From contig JAGOJU010000012.1 of NCBI GenBank assembly GCA_017994935.1, positions 1 to 64,000 on the forward strand: a DNA stretch of 64,000 bases, written 5' to 3'. The position numbers and the translations under genes were made by a program. Source of the stretch: Opitutaceae bacterium (GTDB taxonomy: Bacteria > Verrucomicrobiota > Verrucomicrobiia > Opitutales > Opitutaceae). Each line of letters starts with the position of its first letter. Position 1 is the stretch's first letter. Of this stretch, positions 17,241 to 27,374 are shown one piece after another. The notes beneath the pieces were generated by a model. That model had not been told where the DNA came from and did not search any database. It worked only from the letters and a program-made list of their open reading frames with translations.

Positions 17241-18722
17241 TCAGTAGATGGTTTCGAGCGCCTTTCCGGTGCGGTGCTGGATGGCCCAGCGATAGACGTC
17301 GATGTAGCGTGCGGCGGACTTTTTCCAGCTGAAGTCGCGACCCATGCCCGCGCGTTGCAGCGCAACATAGTGCGCAGGGCGGTCGTAATAGGTGGAGCAG
17401 GCCCACCCCAAGGTATTTGCGAGCGCGCGGGCATTCGCCTCGTCGAATCGGAAACCGGTTCCACTTCCGGTCTTTTCGTCGTAGTTGTCCACGGTGTCGA
17501 TCAGCCCGCCGGTCGAACGCACGATGGGCGGTGCTCCATAACGCATGGCGTACATCTGTGTCAGTCCGCACGGCTCGGCACGGCTTGGCATCACAAAAAA
17601 ATCCGCGCCTGCCTGGATCAATCGGGCAAGGGAGCCGTCGAATCCGATGTGGACCCCGATGCGCCCGGGATACCGGCGCGCGAGCGCGCGAAAAGCGGTC
17701 TCCAGGGCGTTGTCACCCGAACCGAGCAGAGCCACCTGCACCTGCATTTGGGAAACCACTCCGGGGAGCGCCTCCGCCAGGAGATCGAGTCCCTTTTGCG
17801 AGACGAGTCGCGCCACGACCCCGTACAAGGGAACGCCCGCCGCGGGATCGAGCCCCAGCCTCGTCTGAAGCGTCGCCTTGCAGGTGCCCTTGCCTTCCAT
17901 CGCCTGAAGGGAGTAGCGGGCTGGAAGGGCGGTGTCGGTTGCCGGATTCCAGCTTTCCACGTCGATCCCGTTGAGAATGCCGATGAGGTCGGCTCCGCGG
18001 AAGCGCAGCACCGGATCCAAGCCGAATCCTCCGGCTGGCGTGCGGATTTCCTGCGCGTAGGTGGGACTTACAGTCGTGATCTTTGTGGCGTGATACAGGC
18101 CCGCCTTCAGGGGATTGACCGCGCCGAGCGCCTCGATGCTTTCGGGGTGGAACTCCGATTCGGGCACGTGGGAAAACGCCAGCGCACGACGATGCGCGTG
18201 GCCCTGATATTCGAGGTTGTGAACCGTGAAGACGGAAGCGGTGTCCCTGAGCGCCGAATCGCCCAGCACGGTATTCAGCATCACCGGCACGAACCCCGTG
18301 GTCCAGTCATGTGCGTGCACCACATCCGGGATCCAGTTCATCTGCAGGCAGAGCGTGAGGGAGGCGCGTGCCAGCAGGATGAACCTCAGGTCGTTGTCGC
18401 TGTAGGCGCCTTCGGCATCGCCATAGACGCTGCCGCGACCGAAATAGTGATCGTTCTCCAGGAAGTAGACCGGGACGCTGGTCCCTGGCAGGCAGGTCTC
18501 CCAGGTGCGCGCCCACACGGCGGCGTCGCCGACGTCGACACCGAGGGGCTCCACGCGTGGGCTCCACGAGCCGATGCGTTTGACGGAACCGTAGAGGGGG
18601 CAGACGACGCGCACATCGTGCCCTGCGGCGGCAAGTTCCTTGGGCAGCGCGCCCACCATGTCCGCCAGGCCGCCCACCTTGACGAACGGTTCAACCTCCG
18701 GAGAAACGAAGAGGATCTTCAT
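17241..18722 (-). CDS. glgA: Glycogen synthase (ADP-glucose type)
   Basis: A 493-residue GT5 glycosyltransferase that extends alpha-1,4-glucan with ADP-glucose. The N-terminal substrate loop is KVGGLADMVGALP (residues about 15-27), and the C-terminal donor site is PSRAEPCGLTQMYAMRYG followed by STGGLIDTV. The order and length match bacterial GlgA (about 480). The start MKILFVSPEVEPFVKVGGL is canonical. No other glg genes are adjacent; the downstream VOC gene may be cotranscribed. Confidence 0.95.
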   Translation of the reverse strand: MKILFVSPEVEPFVKVGGLADMVGALPKELAAAGHDVRVVCPLYGSVKRIGSWSPRVEPLGVDVGDAAVWARTWETCLPGTSVPVYFLENDHYFGRGSVYGDAEGAYSDNDLRFILLARASLTLCLQMNWIPDVVHAHDWTTGFVPVMLNTVLGDSALRDTASVFTVHNLEYQGHAHRRALAFSHVPESEFHPESIEALGAVNPLKAGLYHATKITTVSPTYAQEIRTPAGGFGLDPVLRFRGADLIGILNGIDVESWNPATDTALPARYSLQAMEGKGTCKATLQTRLGLDPAAGVPLYGVVARLVSQKGLDLLAEALPGVVSQMQVQVALLGSGDNALETAFRALARRYPGRIGVHIGFDGSLARLIQAGADFFVMPSRAEPCGLTQMYAMRYGAPPIVRSTGGLIDTVDNYDEKTGSGTGFRFDEANARALANTLGWACSTYYDRPAHYVALQRAGMGRDFSWKKSAARYIDVYRWAIQHRTGKALETIY

Positions 18723-18864
18723 GGGTAAGACATCCGAGGAAACGGGAATCGCGTGCGGCTGCCGAGGGAAAAGCGCGGGTTTCGGGAGGCATTCGTTTCA
18801 TTGCAGCTTCGAGGGAAGGCGGCCCGGCAGCCTCTGCCGTGACGGAGGCATGCCGGCGCGATGC

Positions 18865-21264
18865 CTACCGTTTCTTCTTCAGCGCCGCACTGAACCAGTC
18901 GTCATTGACGGAGGCACTTGCCGAGGGACGAAAACCGGTGCTGCCGCCGCGTGCATTGGAGGGACCCGGGGATGCAGGGCGGGGAGAGCTGCCCGCGGGA
19001 CCGCGGGCTGCGATCTGGGGGTTGCTGCGCATCGACAGCGCGATCCGGTTTCTGGCGAGATCGACTTCGACGACCGTCACCAGCACCTTCTGCTGCGGGC
19101 GGACGACGGTCGCGGGATCCTTCACGAAGGTGTCCGACAGCTGGCTGACGTGCACGAGTCCGTCCTGATGCACGCCCACATCGACAAAAGCGCCGAATGC
19201 GGTCACGTTGGTGACGATTCCCGGCAGGCGCATTCCGGGCTTGAGGTCCTCAGGTTTGTGCACGCTGGAATCGAAGGCAAAGGTCTCGAACTTTTGGCGG
19301 GGGTCGCGTCCCGGTTTGGCCAGCTCGGCCATGATGTCGTTGAGTGTGGGAAGGCCGACATCGGCCGTGACATAGGCATCAAGTTTGACACGCGCCCGCA
19401 GCTTCGAGTCGCGGATGAGGTCCGGCACGGTGCAGCCGAGTTCGGTCGCCATCTTCTCGACCAGGCCGTAACGTTCGGGATGCACGCCGCTCGCATCGAG
19501 AGGATGGGAGGCGTCCCGAATACGGAGGAATCCCGCGGCCTGTTCGAAGGCCTTGGGACCCAGGCGGGGTACCTCGCGCAGCTCCGCGCGCGACTTGAAC
19601 GGACCAAGTTCGTTGCGACGAGCGACAATCGCGGAGGCGACGGACGCGTTGAGTCCTGACACGTAGCTCAGGAGTTGTTTGGAGGCGGTGTTGAGTTCGA
19701 CTCCCACGCCGTTCACACAACTGATGACGGTGTCATCGAGAGACCGCTTGAGCGCGGGTTGATCGACATCGTGCTGGTACTGTCCGACGCCGATCGATTT
19801 CGGATCCAGTTTCACGAGTTCAGCCAGCGGGTCCATGAGGCGGCGGCCGATGGAGACGGATCCCCGCACCGTCAGGTCATGGTCGGGAAACTCCTCGCGG
19901 GCCACCTCGCTTGCAGAATAGATCGATGCACCCGACTCGTTGACCATGACCACGGTGATGGCCCCGGGCAGATCGAGTCCACGGACAAAGGCCTCGGTCT
20001 CGCGGCCTGCGGTGCCATTGCCGATCGCGATGGCCTCGATCTTGAAGAACTCGATGAAGCCCCGGATTTTCTCCGCCGCCTCCACGGCGTGGCGGTCCGG
20101 ATAGACAACGTCGTTGTGCAGCAGCTTTCCCTGGCGGTCGAGCATCACGACCTTGCACCCCGTGCGGAAACCCGGATCGATCGCCATCACGGCCTTTTGC
20201 CCGAGGGGCGCAGCCAGCAGCAGCTCCCGGAGGTTGTCGGTGAAAACCTTGATGGCGGCCTCATCGGCACGTTTCTTGGAATCGAGCCGCATTTCCGTCT
20301 CCATCGCCGGGGCGAGAAGGCGTTTGCATGCGTCGGCGACGGCGAGGCGCACCTGATCGGAACAGGTTTTCCCCGGCACAGCGGGATCCGTCCTGCCGCC
20401 GCCCTTGACGAACAATCGCTCGAGGTCGACGAGAGCACCCGTTTCATCGGGGAGGGCGATGCGCATCATCAGAAATAGCTCCTTCTCGCCGCGTCGCATG
20501 GCGAGGACGCGGTGGCTTGGGGCCTTCGCGAGCGGTTCAGACCAATCGAAGTAATCCTTGAATTTTGCCGCTTCGGGCGAGGATTCCTTTCCGGCAATGA
20601 CTTTGGTGGAGATGACCGCTTCCGTCTGGTAGCGGGACCGCAGGCATGCGCGCGCCTCCCTGTCGTCGCTCATGCGCTCTGCCAGGATGTCGCGTGCACC
20701 GGACAGCGCCTCTTCCACCGAGGCGATCCTAACGGTAGTCTTCTTGCCATCGTCAGGTGTGAACTCACGGCCCACGTAGGGCTGTGCCGCAGCGATCGGA
20801 TCCGTAGCGGGATCCTGGGCAAGAATCAGATCCGCGAGCGGCTCAAGGCCCTTCTCCCGCGCGATTGTTGCGCGTGTGCGCTTCTTGGGACGGAAGGGGA
20901 GGTAGATGTCCTCAAGCGCCGCAAGGGTCTGTGCGGCCTGGATGGATTTCTCCAGTTCCGGAGTGAGAAGATTGCGCTCCTTGAGCGAGGACAGGATTGC
21001 GGTGCGACGTTCGTCCAGCTGGACCAATTGCTCGAGACGGTCGCGGATTGCGGTGACCTGCACTTCATCCAGTTCGCCGGTGGCCTCCTTGCGGTAGCGG
21101 GCGATGAAGGGTACCGTGGCGCCTTCCGAAAAAAGCTGCGCCGTGGCGGCAACCTGGAATACCTTGATGCCCAGTTCCTGCGACACGCGAAGCACGTGCT
21201 CTGGATTGAGAGGAGTGGCGGCAGCGGCGGACGTGGTGCTCGCGGAGACGGATGATTCGGACAT
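18865..21264 (-). CDS. tex: Transcription accessory protein Tex (S1 RNA-binding)
   Basis: A 799-residue Tex protein (COG2183), an RNA-binding factor conserved across bacteria. Domains in order: N-terminal helical Tex domain (PFIARYRKEATGELDE, IYLPFRPKKRTRAT), YqgF-like RNase H fold near residue 330 (VMAIDPGFRTGCKVVMLD), helix-hairpin-helix segments (NTASKQLLSYVSGLNASVA), and an S1 domain near residue 650 (PGIVTNVTAFGAFVDVGVHQ). The C-terminal tail is Ala/Pro/Ser/Arg-rich. ATG 21264 gives MSESSVSAS; the frame extends upstream without conserved residues. Confidence 0.95.
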   Translation of the reverse strand: MSESSVSASTTSAAAATPLNPEHVLRVSQELGIKVFQVAATAQLFSEGATVPFIARYRKEATGELDEVQVTAIRDRLEQLVQLDERRTAILSSLKERNLLTPELEKSIQAAQTLAALEDIYLPFRPKKRTRATIAREKGLEPLADLILAQDPATDPIAAAQPYVGREFTPDDGKKTTVRIASVEEALSGARDILAERMSDDREARACLRSRYQTEAVISTKVIAGKESSPEAAKFKDYFDWSEPLAKAPSHRVLAMRRGEKELFLMMRIALPDETGALVDLERLFVKGGGRTDPAVPGKTCSDQVRLAVADACKRLLAPAMETEMRLDSKKRADEAAIKVFTDNLRELLLAAPLGQKAVMAIDPGFRTGCKVVMLDRQGKLLHNDVVYPDRHAVEAAEKIRGFIEFFKIEAIAIGNGTAGRETEAFVRGLDLPGAITVVMVNESGASIYSASEVAREEFPDHDLTVRGSVSIGRRLMDPLAELVKLDPKSIGVGQYQHDVDQPALKRSLDDTVISCVNGVGVELNTASKQLLSYVSGLNASVASAIVARRNELGPFKSRAELREVPRLGPKAFEQAAGFLRIRDASHPLDASGVHPERYGLVEKMATELGCTVPDLIRDSKLRARVKLDAYVTADVGLPTLNDIMAELAKPGRDPRQKFETFAFDSSVHKPEDLKPGMRLPGIVTNVTAFGAFVDVGVHQDGLVHVSQLSDTFVKDPATVVRPQQKVLVTVVEVDLARNRIALSMRSNPQIAARGPAGSSPRPASPGPSNARGGSTGFRPSASASVNDDWFSAALKKKR

Positions 21265-21412
21265 GCGAAAAGGCCGTTGAGTGCAACCGGTGATCGGTCC
21301 CGGGCAAGGGCAAAACGCGGGAGCACAAAAGTCCGAATGCAAACCTTTCGGAACTGGGGAGTCACGTGATATGGGATCGCGCTCTCACGGAGTGTGAATC
21401 AGCTTTGATCCC

Positions 21413-21904
21413 ATGAGACGGTTTCTTTGTGCCTTGTTTCTTGTCGGGTGCGGCGCGGTTTCCCATGGGGCTGAAGCCACCTGGCTGCCGATCGAAAGGG
21501 AGGTGGCGGACATCGCCCGATCGAAGGAGGTCACGGTGATCCATTTCTGGGCGCCGTGGTGTTCCAATTGCACCTCGGAACTCTCGAACGGCGGGTGGAG
21601 CACCTTCGTGGAGAGGAACCCCAAGGTGCGTTTTGTGTTCGTGACGACCTGGCACACAGAGGATGGCCGGGGTCTGCTCGAAAGAAATGGACTCGGGAAA
21701 CAGGACAATTTTCAGCTGCTTCTCCATCCGAATGGGTCGCGCAATTCCGGCGACATGATGAGGACGTTCATGGACCTTCCCGTCACATGGATTCCCTCCA
21801 CATGGGTGTTTCGCGATGGCAAACTTCGCTACGCCCTGAATTACGGCGAGGTGAGATTTTCCGTGCTGCAGCAGCTGGTGGACGATACGGGGCGCTCCTG
21901 GTAG
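21413..21904 (+). CDS. Exported thioredoxin-like protein
   Basis: A 163-residue protein with a signal peptide (MRRFLCALFLVGCGAVSHG) and a thioredoxin fold. The redox centre is WAPWCSNCTSEL, an unusual CSNC version of CxxC. The cis-proline region appears as DLPVTWIPSTWVF. It probably reduces or exchanges disulfides in the periplasm, like TlpA/ResA-type proteins. A possible lipobox is weak (VGCG). It is divergent from tex and converges on the dehydratase gene. Confidence 0.85.
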   Translation: MRRFLCALFLVGCGAVSHGAEATWLPIEREVADIARSKEVTVIHFWAPWCSNCTSELSNGGWSTFVERNPKVRFVFVTTWHTEDGRGLLERNGLGKQDNFQLLLHPNGSRNSGDMMRTFMDLPVTWIPSTWVFRDGKLRYALNYGEVRFSVLQQLVDDTGRSW

Positions 21905-21915
21905 GGGGGCGGGGA

Positions 21916-23859
21916 TCAGCGCCCGAGCCTTTCGGCTTCGAGTCCGCGTTCGAGCAATGCGGCGATCCGGTCGGCGTCAAAGACACATCCTCCCCAACTC
22001 CCTCCGCTGGCCTTCTGCAGCGCGGCCCAGAGGCGGGTGTCCGCGGGCACCCGGGAATCGGGTTTCAAATCCGGATGGCGGGAGCGTGAGGTCAGCGCCG
22101 CCGTGTCCAGCGATGTCACATCCACCGTTCCCTCAAGCATGCGGGTGTCGACCACCAGGCGGACACGGTCGCCATCGCGCAGCCGTCCGATCGGTCCGTC
22201 CGCCCAGGCCTCGGGGCTGATGTGCCCGATGCACGCTCCGGTTGACACGCCTGAGAAGCGGCCGTCCGTGATCAAGGCGATGTGCTGGCTGTCCTTCGTA
22301 TACTTCAGGGCCGACGTGATCTGGTAGGTCTCTGGCATGCCGGTGCCAGGGCCGATGCCCATCAATACCATCACGTCACCCGCAACGACCTTCCCGGCCT
22401 TCACCGCCGCAATTGCGGACGCTTCCGTCGTGAAGATGCGGGCGGGACCCTCGTGTCGGAATACACCATCTGCACCGAGCAGTTCCGGCGCGATGGCCGT
22501 GCTCTTCACGAGCGCCCCCTCGGGCGCCAGATTGCCGCGCAGGAACGTGATCGTGCTGGTCAGTCCCCGGCTGCGTGCGTTCGAGGGGCTCATGATGACG
22601 TGATCGGGATCAATCCCGTCGAGTTGGTGAAGGAGCTCGCGCAGTCGCCTGCGTCGCTCCGACTTTTCCCACCAGAGCAGATTCTCGCCGAGCGGCATGC
22701 CGGTCACGGTGGCGGCGTCCAGCCTGAGCAGGCCGGCATCGCGAAGGTGCAGCATCACCTCGGGCGCCCCGCCGGCGAGAAACACCTGCACCGTCGCGTA
22801 GTGTTTGGGGCCATTTGGGAGAACATCGACCAGGCGGGGCACGGAACGGTTGATGCGCATCCAGTCCTGCACCGTGGGACGGCCCAACCCGGCCGCGTGG
22901 GCGATCGCCGGCACGTGCAGCACAAGGTTTGTCGATCCGCCGATTGCAGCGTGCGCCGTCATTGCGTTGTGCACCGAGTCCTCGGTGAGGATGTCCCTCG
23001 TCGTGGTCCGCGCCTTGTCGAGATTCATCAAGGCCTGCGCGGAGCGTCGTGCAAGGTCCCGCCAGATTTCCGCGCCGGAAGGGTTAAGAGCGCCATGGGG
23101 CAGCGTGAGTCCGAGTGCCTCCGCAATGACCTGGCTGGTCGCGGCCGTGCCCATGAACTGGCATCCTCCGCCGGGCGAGCCACAGGCGCGGCAACCCATC
23201 AGCGCAGCGTGATCGAGCGAGACCTCACCGCGTGCATAGCGCGTCGCCAGTGTCTGCACCATGCCAGTGTCCTCGGCGTCCTCGGCGAGAAGGGTCACTC
23301 CCCCGGGTACGAGGATTGTCGGCAGGGAGGGAGTCCCGGCGAGGGCCATCAGCATGGCCGGCAGACCCTTGTCGCACGTGGCGACACCGAGCACGCCGCG
23401 CCTGGAGGGGAGCGAACGTATCAGACGTCTCAATACAATGGCGGCGTCGTTCCGGTAGGCGAGGCTGTCGAGCATGCCGACGGTCCCATTGGTGCGGCCA
23501 TCACACGGGTCGCTGCAATACGCGGCGAACGGGATTGCCCCGGAGGCGGAGAACACGCGGGCTGCCTCTTCCATGAGGAGCCCAACTTCCCAGTGCCCCG
23601 TGTGGAATCCGAGTGCGATCGGACTTCCATCCGGCGCGCGGATTCCGCCCTGGGTGCTCAGGATGAGATATTCGCGACCCAGCAATCGGGCCGGATTCCA
23701 GCCCATGCCCGCGTTCTGGGTCCATCCGAAGAGTTCACCGCTCGCCATCGCGGCCAGCTGGGGTCCGTCGAGCGGCAGTTTCCCCTGCGGGCCCGGCGCG
23801 GTGGTGCGCAGGCGGTAGATCTCGTCGTTGCCGGAGTCGAATACGGGATTTGTCGCCAT
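21916..23859 (-). CDS. yjhG: YjhG/YagF-type D-xylonate dehydratase (IlvD/Edd family)
   Basis: A 647-residue Fe-S dehydratase. It is closely similar along its whole length to the YjhG/YagF subfamily, which removes water from D-xylonate to give 2-keto-3-deoxy-D-xylonate. Cluster and metal ligands are visible in [24 protein letters not shown] and [23 protein letters not shown] 23859 starts [19 protein letters not shown] as in relatives. It is the third gene of a minus-strand unit with 13-nt spacing from the dehydrogenase gene. Activity on other C5/C6 aldonates is possible. Confidence 0.88.
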   Translation of the reverse strand: MATNPVFDSGNDEIYRLRTTAPGPQGKLPLDGPQLAAMASGELFGWTQNAGMGWNPARLLGREYLILSTQGGIRAPDGSPIALGFHTGHWEVGLLMEEAARVFSASGAIPFAAYCSDPCDGRTNGTVGMLDSLAYRNDAAIVLRRLIRSLPSRRGVLGVATCDKGLPAMLMALAGTPSLPTILVPGGVTLLAEDAEDTGMVQTLATRYARGEVSLDHAALMGCRACGSPGGGCQFMGTAATSQVIAEALGLTLPHGALNPSGAEIWRDLARRSAQALMNLDKARTTTRDILTEDSVHNAMTAHAAIGGSTNLVLHVPAIAHAAGLGRPTVQDWMRINRSVPRLVDVLPNGPKHYATVQVFLAGGAPEVMLHLRDAGLLRLDAATVTGMPLGENLLWWEKSERRRRLRELLHQLDGIDPDHVIMSPSNARSRGLTSTITFLRGNLAPEGALVKSTAIAPELLGADGVFRHEGPARIFTTEASAIAAVKAGKVVAGDVMVLMGIGPGTGMPETYQITSALKYTKDSQHIALITDGRFSGVSTGACIGHISPEAWADGPIGRLRDGDRVRLVVDTRMLEGTVDVTSLDTAALTSRSRHPDLKPDSRVPADTRLWAALQKASGGSWGGCVFDADRIAALLERGLEAERLGR

Positions 23860-23872
23860 GGACCTTTCGGAG

Positions 23873-25432
23873 TCAGGCGGAACCGATGGGATCGCGGGTC
23901 GTTTGTCCGTCGACCAGTCGAAGAAGCCCGAGCGGGTTGGCATCCTTCAGTGCATCGGGCCGGAGCGAGTCCGGGAAATCCTGATAGCAGACCGGCCTCG
24001 TAAAACGCAGCAGGGCGGCGGTGCCCACCGACGTGAAGCGCGGGTCGGTGCTGGCCGGGTAGGGCCCGCCGTGGTTCATGGCGTGGCATACTTCGACGCC
24101 GGTCGGAAAGCCGTTCATGAGCACGCGTCCTGCCGTCCGTTCGAGGGCGTCTGCCAGAGGAGCGGCAATTGTCATGTCGCTGCCGGTGGCATGAATCGTG
24201 GAGGTGAGCTGGCCATCGAGGTTTGCCGCGAGCGAGGTCAAGTCCTCGAACGATTCCGCCGTGACCAGAAGCGTGAATGGGCCGAAGCGTTCCCGGGCCA
24301 GCGAAGGATCACTTCGGAACTGTTCCGCGGAGACGCGCGCAACCGCGACGGCTCCCCGTACGAGCCATGTCGCCGGGTCGAGCTCCTCAAGGCTGCGTGC
24401 AAAGGCGGTGACGATGCCTGCGTGAAGCATGGTTCCTGCCGGGACCGCTTTTGCGCGGGTGACGAAGGTGTCGATGAAGGCCTCCCACTCCGGTGAGGCG
24501 ATTCCGAAGACGATGCCGGGCTTTGTGCAAAACTGGCCGACTCCCAGTGTGAACGAATTCTTGAGTCCCTCCGCGATCCCCGCGCCGCTGGTGCGCAGGG
24601 CCTGCGGCAAAACAAAGACCGGATTGACACTGCTCATTTCCGCGAAAACGGGAATGGGACGGGGACGCGCGCAGGCGGCATCGAACAGGGCGCGACCCGC
24701 CGTGTGGGAGCCCGTGAATCCGACTGCCTGGATGGCCGGATGGCGCACGAGCGCGACGCTGGTTTCGGGCAGCCGACCGTGGATGAGCGAAAAGATTCCG
24801 GGCGGCAGCTTGCAGCGCGCCGTCGCCTTGACGATGGCCTCAGCGACGAGTTCGGAAGTCCCGGGGTGTGCAGGATGGGCCTTGACGACCACGGTGTTGC
24901 CAGTTGCGAACGCGGACGCGGTGTCGCCTCCGGCTGCCGAGAATGCCAGCGGGAAATTGCTGGCGCCAAACACCGCGACGGGGCCGAGCGCTCGAAGCAA
25001 ACGGCGCACATCCGGGCGGGGCAGGGGTTTTCGATCGGGAAGCGCCTGATCGATGCGCGCGTCGACCCAGTTGCCTTCACGGGCGACGCCCGCAAAGAGC
25101 CGCAGTTGCGCACAGGTGCGTGCACGCTCCCCGGTCAGCCGTGCGAGAGGCAGGCCGGTTTCCTGGTGGGCGCGCTCCGGGAGAGCATCGCCAAGAGCCT
25201 CAATTTCAGTGGCGATGGCCTCGAGAAATGCCGCGCGCTCCTCACCGCTCGTACGGGAAAATATCCGGAATGCAGTCTCGGCCTCCAAGGCAGCCGTCTC
25301 GATCTCGCTTGAAGTCGCCTCTGTGAAGGCGGGCTCCAGGAGCGCCTGTGTCGTCGCGTCAACTCCATAAAATGAATCCGAACCCGCACGCGCGCGCGTT
25401 CCGCCGATCAGGTGTTTGCCGTGAAGTGCCAT
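23873..25432 (-). CDS. Alpha-ketoglutaric semialdehyde (2,5-dioxovalerate) dehydrogenase-like aldehyde dehydrogenase
   Basis: A 519-residue aldehyde dehydrogenase of the KGSADH-like group, which is longer than most ALDHs and starts with the typical [11 protein letters not shown]. The coenzyme segment is [20 protein letters not shown], the glutamate segment [13 protein letters not shown], and the catalytic cysteine lies in [10 protein letters not shown]. This subgroup oxidises alpha-ketoglutaric semialdehyde to 2-oxoglutarate, the last step of oxidative pentonate and glucarate routes. Its location between a xylonate-type dehydratase and an FAH-fold dehydratase makes this role likely. Spacing to both neighbours is 13 nt. 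Confidence 0.85.
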   Translation of the reverse strand: MALHGKHLIGGTRARAGSDSFYGVDATTQALLEPAFTEATSSEIETAALEAETAFRIFSRTSGEERAAFLEAIATEIEALGDALPERAHQETGLPLARLTGERARTCAQLRLFAGVAREGNWVDARIDQALPDRKPLPRPDVRRLLRALGPVAVFGASNFPLAFSAAGGDTASAFATGNTVVVKAHPAHPGTSELVAEAIVKATARCKLPPGIFSLIHGRLPETSVALVRHPAIQAVGFTGSHTAGRALFDAACARPRPIPVFAEMSSVNPVFVLPQALRTSGAGIAEGLKNSFTLGVGQFCTKPGIVFGIASPEWEAFIDTFVTRAKAVPAGTMLHAGIVTAFARSLEELDPATWLVRGAVAVARVSAEQFRSDPSLARERFGPFTLLVTAESFEDLTSLAANLDGQLTSTIHATGSDMTIAAPLADALERTAGRVLMNGFPTGVEVCHAMNHGGPYPASTDPRFTSVGTAALLRFTRPVCYQDFPDSLRPDALKDANPLGLLRLVDGQTTRDPIGSA

Positions 25433-25445
25433 GTCTGGAATGAAG

Positions 25446-26285
25446 TCAGCGAACCGGATTCATCAATGTTCCGATCGGGGCGATCGTGATCCGGATCTCA
25501 TCCCCGGAGGCGAGTGTAAAGGAGTCGCCCGGCACGATGCCTGTTCCGGTCATGAGAAAGCAGCCCGCTGGGAAGGTGTTGTCGCGGAACAGAAATTCGG
25601 CGAGCTCCGTGAACGTGCGTTTGATCTGGCTGACGGTGGTGTGCCCGGAGAACACGGAGGTGGCGCCGCGGCGGATGTCGATTTCAATCCGTGTTTCCTT
25701 GGGCAGCTCGTTCTCGGTGACGAGGAGGCATGGGCCGATGGCTGCGGAGCGGTCATAGACCTTCGCCTGGGGAAGGTACAGAGGGTTTTCCCCTTCGATG
25801 TCGCGGGAGCTCATGTCGTTGCCAACGGTGTAGCCGAAGATCCTTCCACGGGACGTGATCGCGAGGGTCAATTCCGGTTCGGGAACATTCCATCGGGAGT
25901 CCGCGCGGATGCGCACGGGGGTGCCCGGGGCGGCGACGCGGTGCGGTGTGGCCTTGAAAAAGAGCTCCGGGCGAACGGCGTGGTAGACCTTGTCGTAAAA
26001 GGAGTCGCCCCCCGCCACTTTGGATTCCTCCATGCGGGCGGTGCGGCTGCGGAGGTAGGTGACGCCGGCCGCCCAGATTTCCTGGCTGCCCATCGGGGCG
26101 AGCAGGGGGGTGTTCGCGACCGGATCGGGGACCCGTTCGCCCTTGGCAACCAGTTCGGCGAGGAGAGAAAACGGGTGTTCCGCTTCAAAGAGGGCGTCGA
26201 TCCGGAAGGAGGCCCCCAGCTTGTGGAATCCATCGGCTGTTTGCACGAAGCTGGCGGAGGAGGTGCGATATAGGCGGAAACTCAT
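25446..26285 (-). CDS. FAH-family 2-dehydro-3-deoxy-pentonate dehydratase
   Basis: A 279-residue fumarylacetoacetase-fold protein. Metal-binding and core motifs include WAAGVTYLRSR, the acidic VPEPELTLAIT, YTVGNDMSSRDIEGENPLYL and QAKVYDRSAAIGPCLL. The length and the GVTYxxSR and PEPEL patterns fit the 2-keto-3-deoxy-D-arabinonate/xylonate dehydratase (KdaD/XylX-like) group, which forms alpha-ketoglutaric semialdehyde. It is the first gene of the minus-strand unit, so the three genes together give xylonate to 2-oxoglutarate. The substrate is inferred from context. Confidence 0.82.
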   Translation of the reverse strand: MSFRLYRTSSASFVQTADGFHKLGASFRIDALFEAEHPFSLLAELVAKGERVPDPVANTPLLAPMGSQEIWAAGVTYLRSRTARMEESKVAGGDSFYDKVYHAVRPELFFKATPHRVAAPGTPVRIRADSRWNVPEPELTLAITSRGRIFGYTVGNDMSSRDIEGENPLYLPQAKVYDRSAAIGPCLLVTENELPKETRIEIDIRRGATSVFSGHTTVSQIKRTFTELAEFLFRDNTFPAGCFLMTGTGIVPGDSFTLASGDEIRITIAPIGTLMNPVR

Positions 26286-26472
26286 GGCGGAGGTTTGTCG
26301 GGGCGACAGGACAGGACGGGGCTGGCAGGCGGGTTGAGGATTGCTGAAAGCAAGAGACGATCTTGGAAGGGCGGAATGTAAAAGCGAAATCTTTCAGAGC
26401 TTCGATGGCATTGCTTAACGCTGCGCAATTCCGGGCTTATCAATTTGGATTGGACTGGTATGGATTGGGCCA
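26286..26472. promoter_or_regulatory. Divergent regulatory region between two sugar-acid operons
   Basis: A 187-nt region between divergent genes. Two GGATTGG direct repeats (26447-26453 and 26462-26468) are 15 nt apart, and the palindrome ATTGG-G-CCAAT (26464-26474) overlaps the ATG of the plus-strand SDR gene. These could be operators for a sugar-acid regulator, but no such regulator is adjacent. No clear -35/-10 pair was identified. Confidence 0.35.
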
Positions 26473-27309
26473 ATGTCCACCTCGTCCCCTTCCCGCACCT
26501 CCCTCTTCGACATCACCGGCCGCGTCATCGTTGTCACCGGCGCCACAGGCGTCCTTGCCGGATCGGCCGCCCGCTATCTCGCGGCGCAGGGAGCCAATGT
26601 CGTGTTTCTCGGCCGCGATCAGACGCGCCTCGACAAGGCGCTCGCCGACACGCGGGATCTGCCGGGAAAAACCGCGGGATTTTCCTGCGACGTGCTGAAC
26701 CGTGATGACCTCGAGAAGGTGCGCGAAGCGGTTGTCGGCAGGTTTGGCCGGATCGATGCGCTGATCAACGCGGCAGGCGGAAACCAGCCGGGCGCCGTCA
26801 TCCTTCCCACTCAGACGTTTCTCGACCTTGATGTCGCGGCCTACCGGCAGGTGCTCGGCCTGAATCTCGACGGCACCGTTCTGCCATCGCTCGTGTTTTC
26901 AAAGACCTTCGCCGCGCAGAAGGCGGGAAACATCATCAATTTTTCCTCGATGGCAGCGAGCCAGGCGTTGAGCCGCGTGGTGGGATACTCCAATGCCAAG
27001 GCGGCGGTGGACAACTTCACGAAATGGCTTGCCGTCGAACTGGCCAGCAAGTTCGGGCAGGGAATGCGGGTGAATGCGATCGCCCCCGGGTTCTTCATCG
27101 CCGATCAGAACCGCCGCCTGATGCTGAACGAAGATGGCACGCCGACCGCCCGCGGCCAGACCGTTCTTGCGAAGACCCCGTTCCGGCGTTTCGGTGAGGC
27201 GAGGGAGCTGCATGGCGCGCTTCATTTTCTGCTCAGCGACGCCTCGACCTTCGTCACGGGCACCGTGATCCCCGTCGACGGAGGGTTTTCCTGCTTTTCA
27301 GGCGTGTAG
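26473..27309 (+). CDS. SDR oxidoreductase, probable fructuronate reductase/mannonate oxidoreductase
   Basis: A 278-residue classical short-chain dehydrogenase. The nucleotide loop is VVTGATGVLAGSA (GxxxGxxG-type with one change), the NAG-like segment is INAAGGNQPG, the catalytic Ser is in NFSSMAA and the YxxxK pair in GYSNAKAA. It ends with the usual DGGFSCFSGV. It lies directly upstream of uxuA (65-nt gap), and in bacteria lacking the UxuB polyol dehydrogenase this SDR type interconverts fructuronate and mannonate. Identity as the mannonate enzyme is inferred from this linkage. Confidence 0.8.
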   Translation: MSTSSPSRTSLFDITGRVIVVTGATGVLAGSAARYLAAQGANVVFLGRDQTRLDKALADTRDLPGKTAGFSCDVLNRDDLEKVREAVVGRFGRIDALINAAGGNQPGAVILPTQTFLDLDVAAYRQVLGLNLDGTVLPSLVFSKTFAAQKAGNIINFSSMAASQALSRVVGYSNAKAAVDNFTKWLAVELASKFGQGMRVNAIAPGFFIADQNRRLMLNEDGTPTARGQTVLAKTPFRRFGEARELHGALHFLLSDASTFVTGTVIPVDGGFSCFSGV

Positions 27310-27374
27310 TCGAAAATCAACTACCACGGACCGCGACGGCACGCCGTTGCCAGCCATCCCGAGGAACTCTCCCG

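Noticed and set aside
17172..18728. 518-codon plus-strand frame opposite glgA
   Set aside because: It mirrors glgA on the other strand, with no conserved motif; glgA has full catalytic motifs.
22282..24003. 573-codon plus-strand frame opposite the xylonate dehydratase
   Set aside because: Antisense shadow in GC-rich DNA; composition is rich in Arg, Gly and His and no family is visible.
26464..26474. ATTGGGCCAAT as a certain operator
   Set aside because: The 5-bp arms are short and no regulator is adjacent, so it is reported only as part of the divergent regulatory region.
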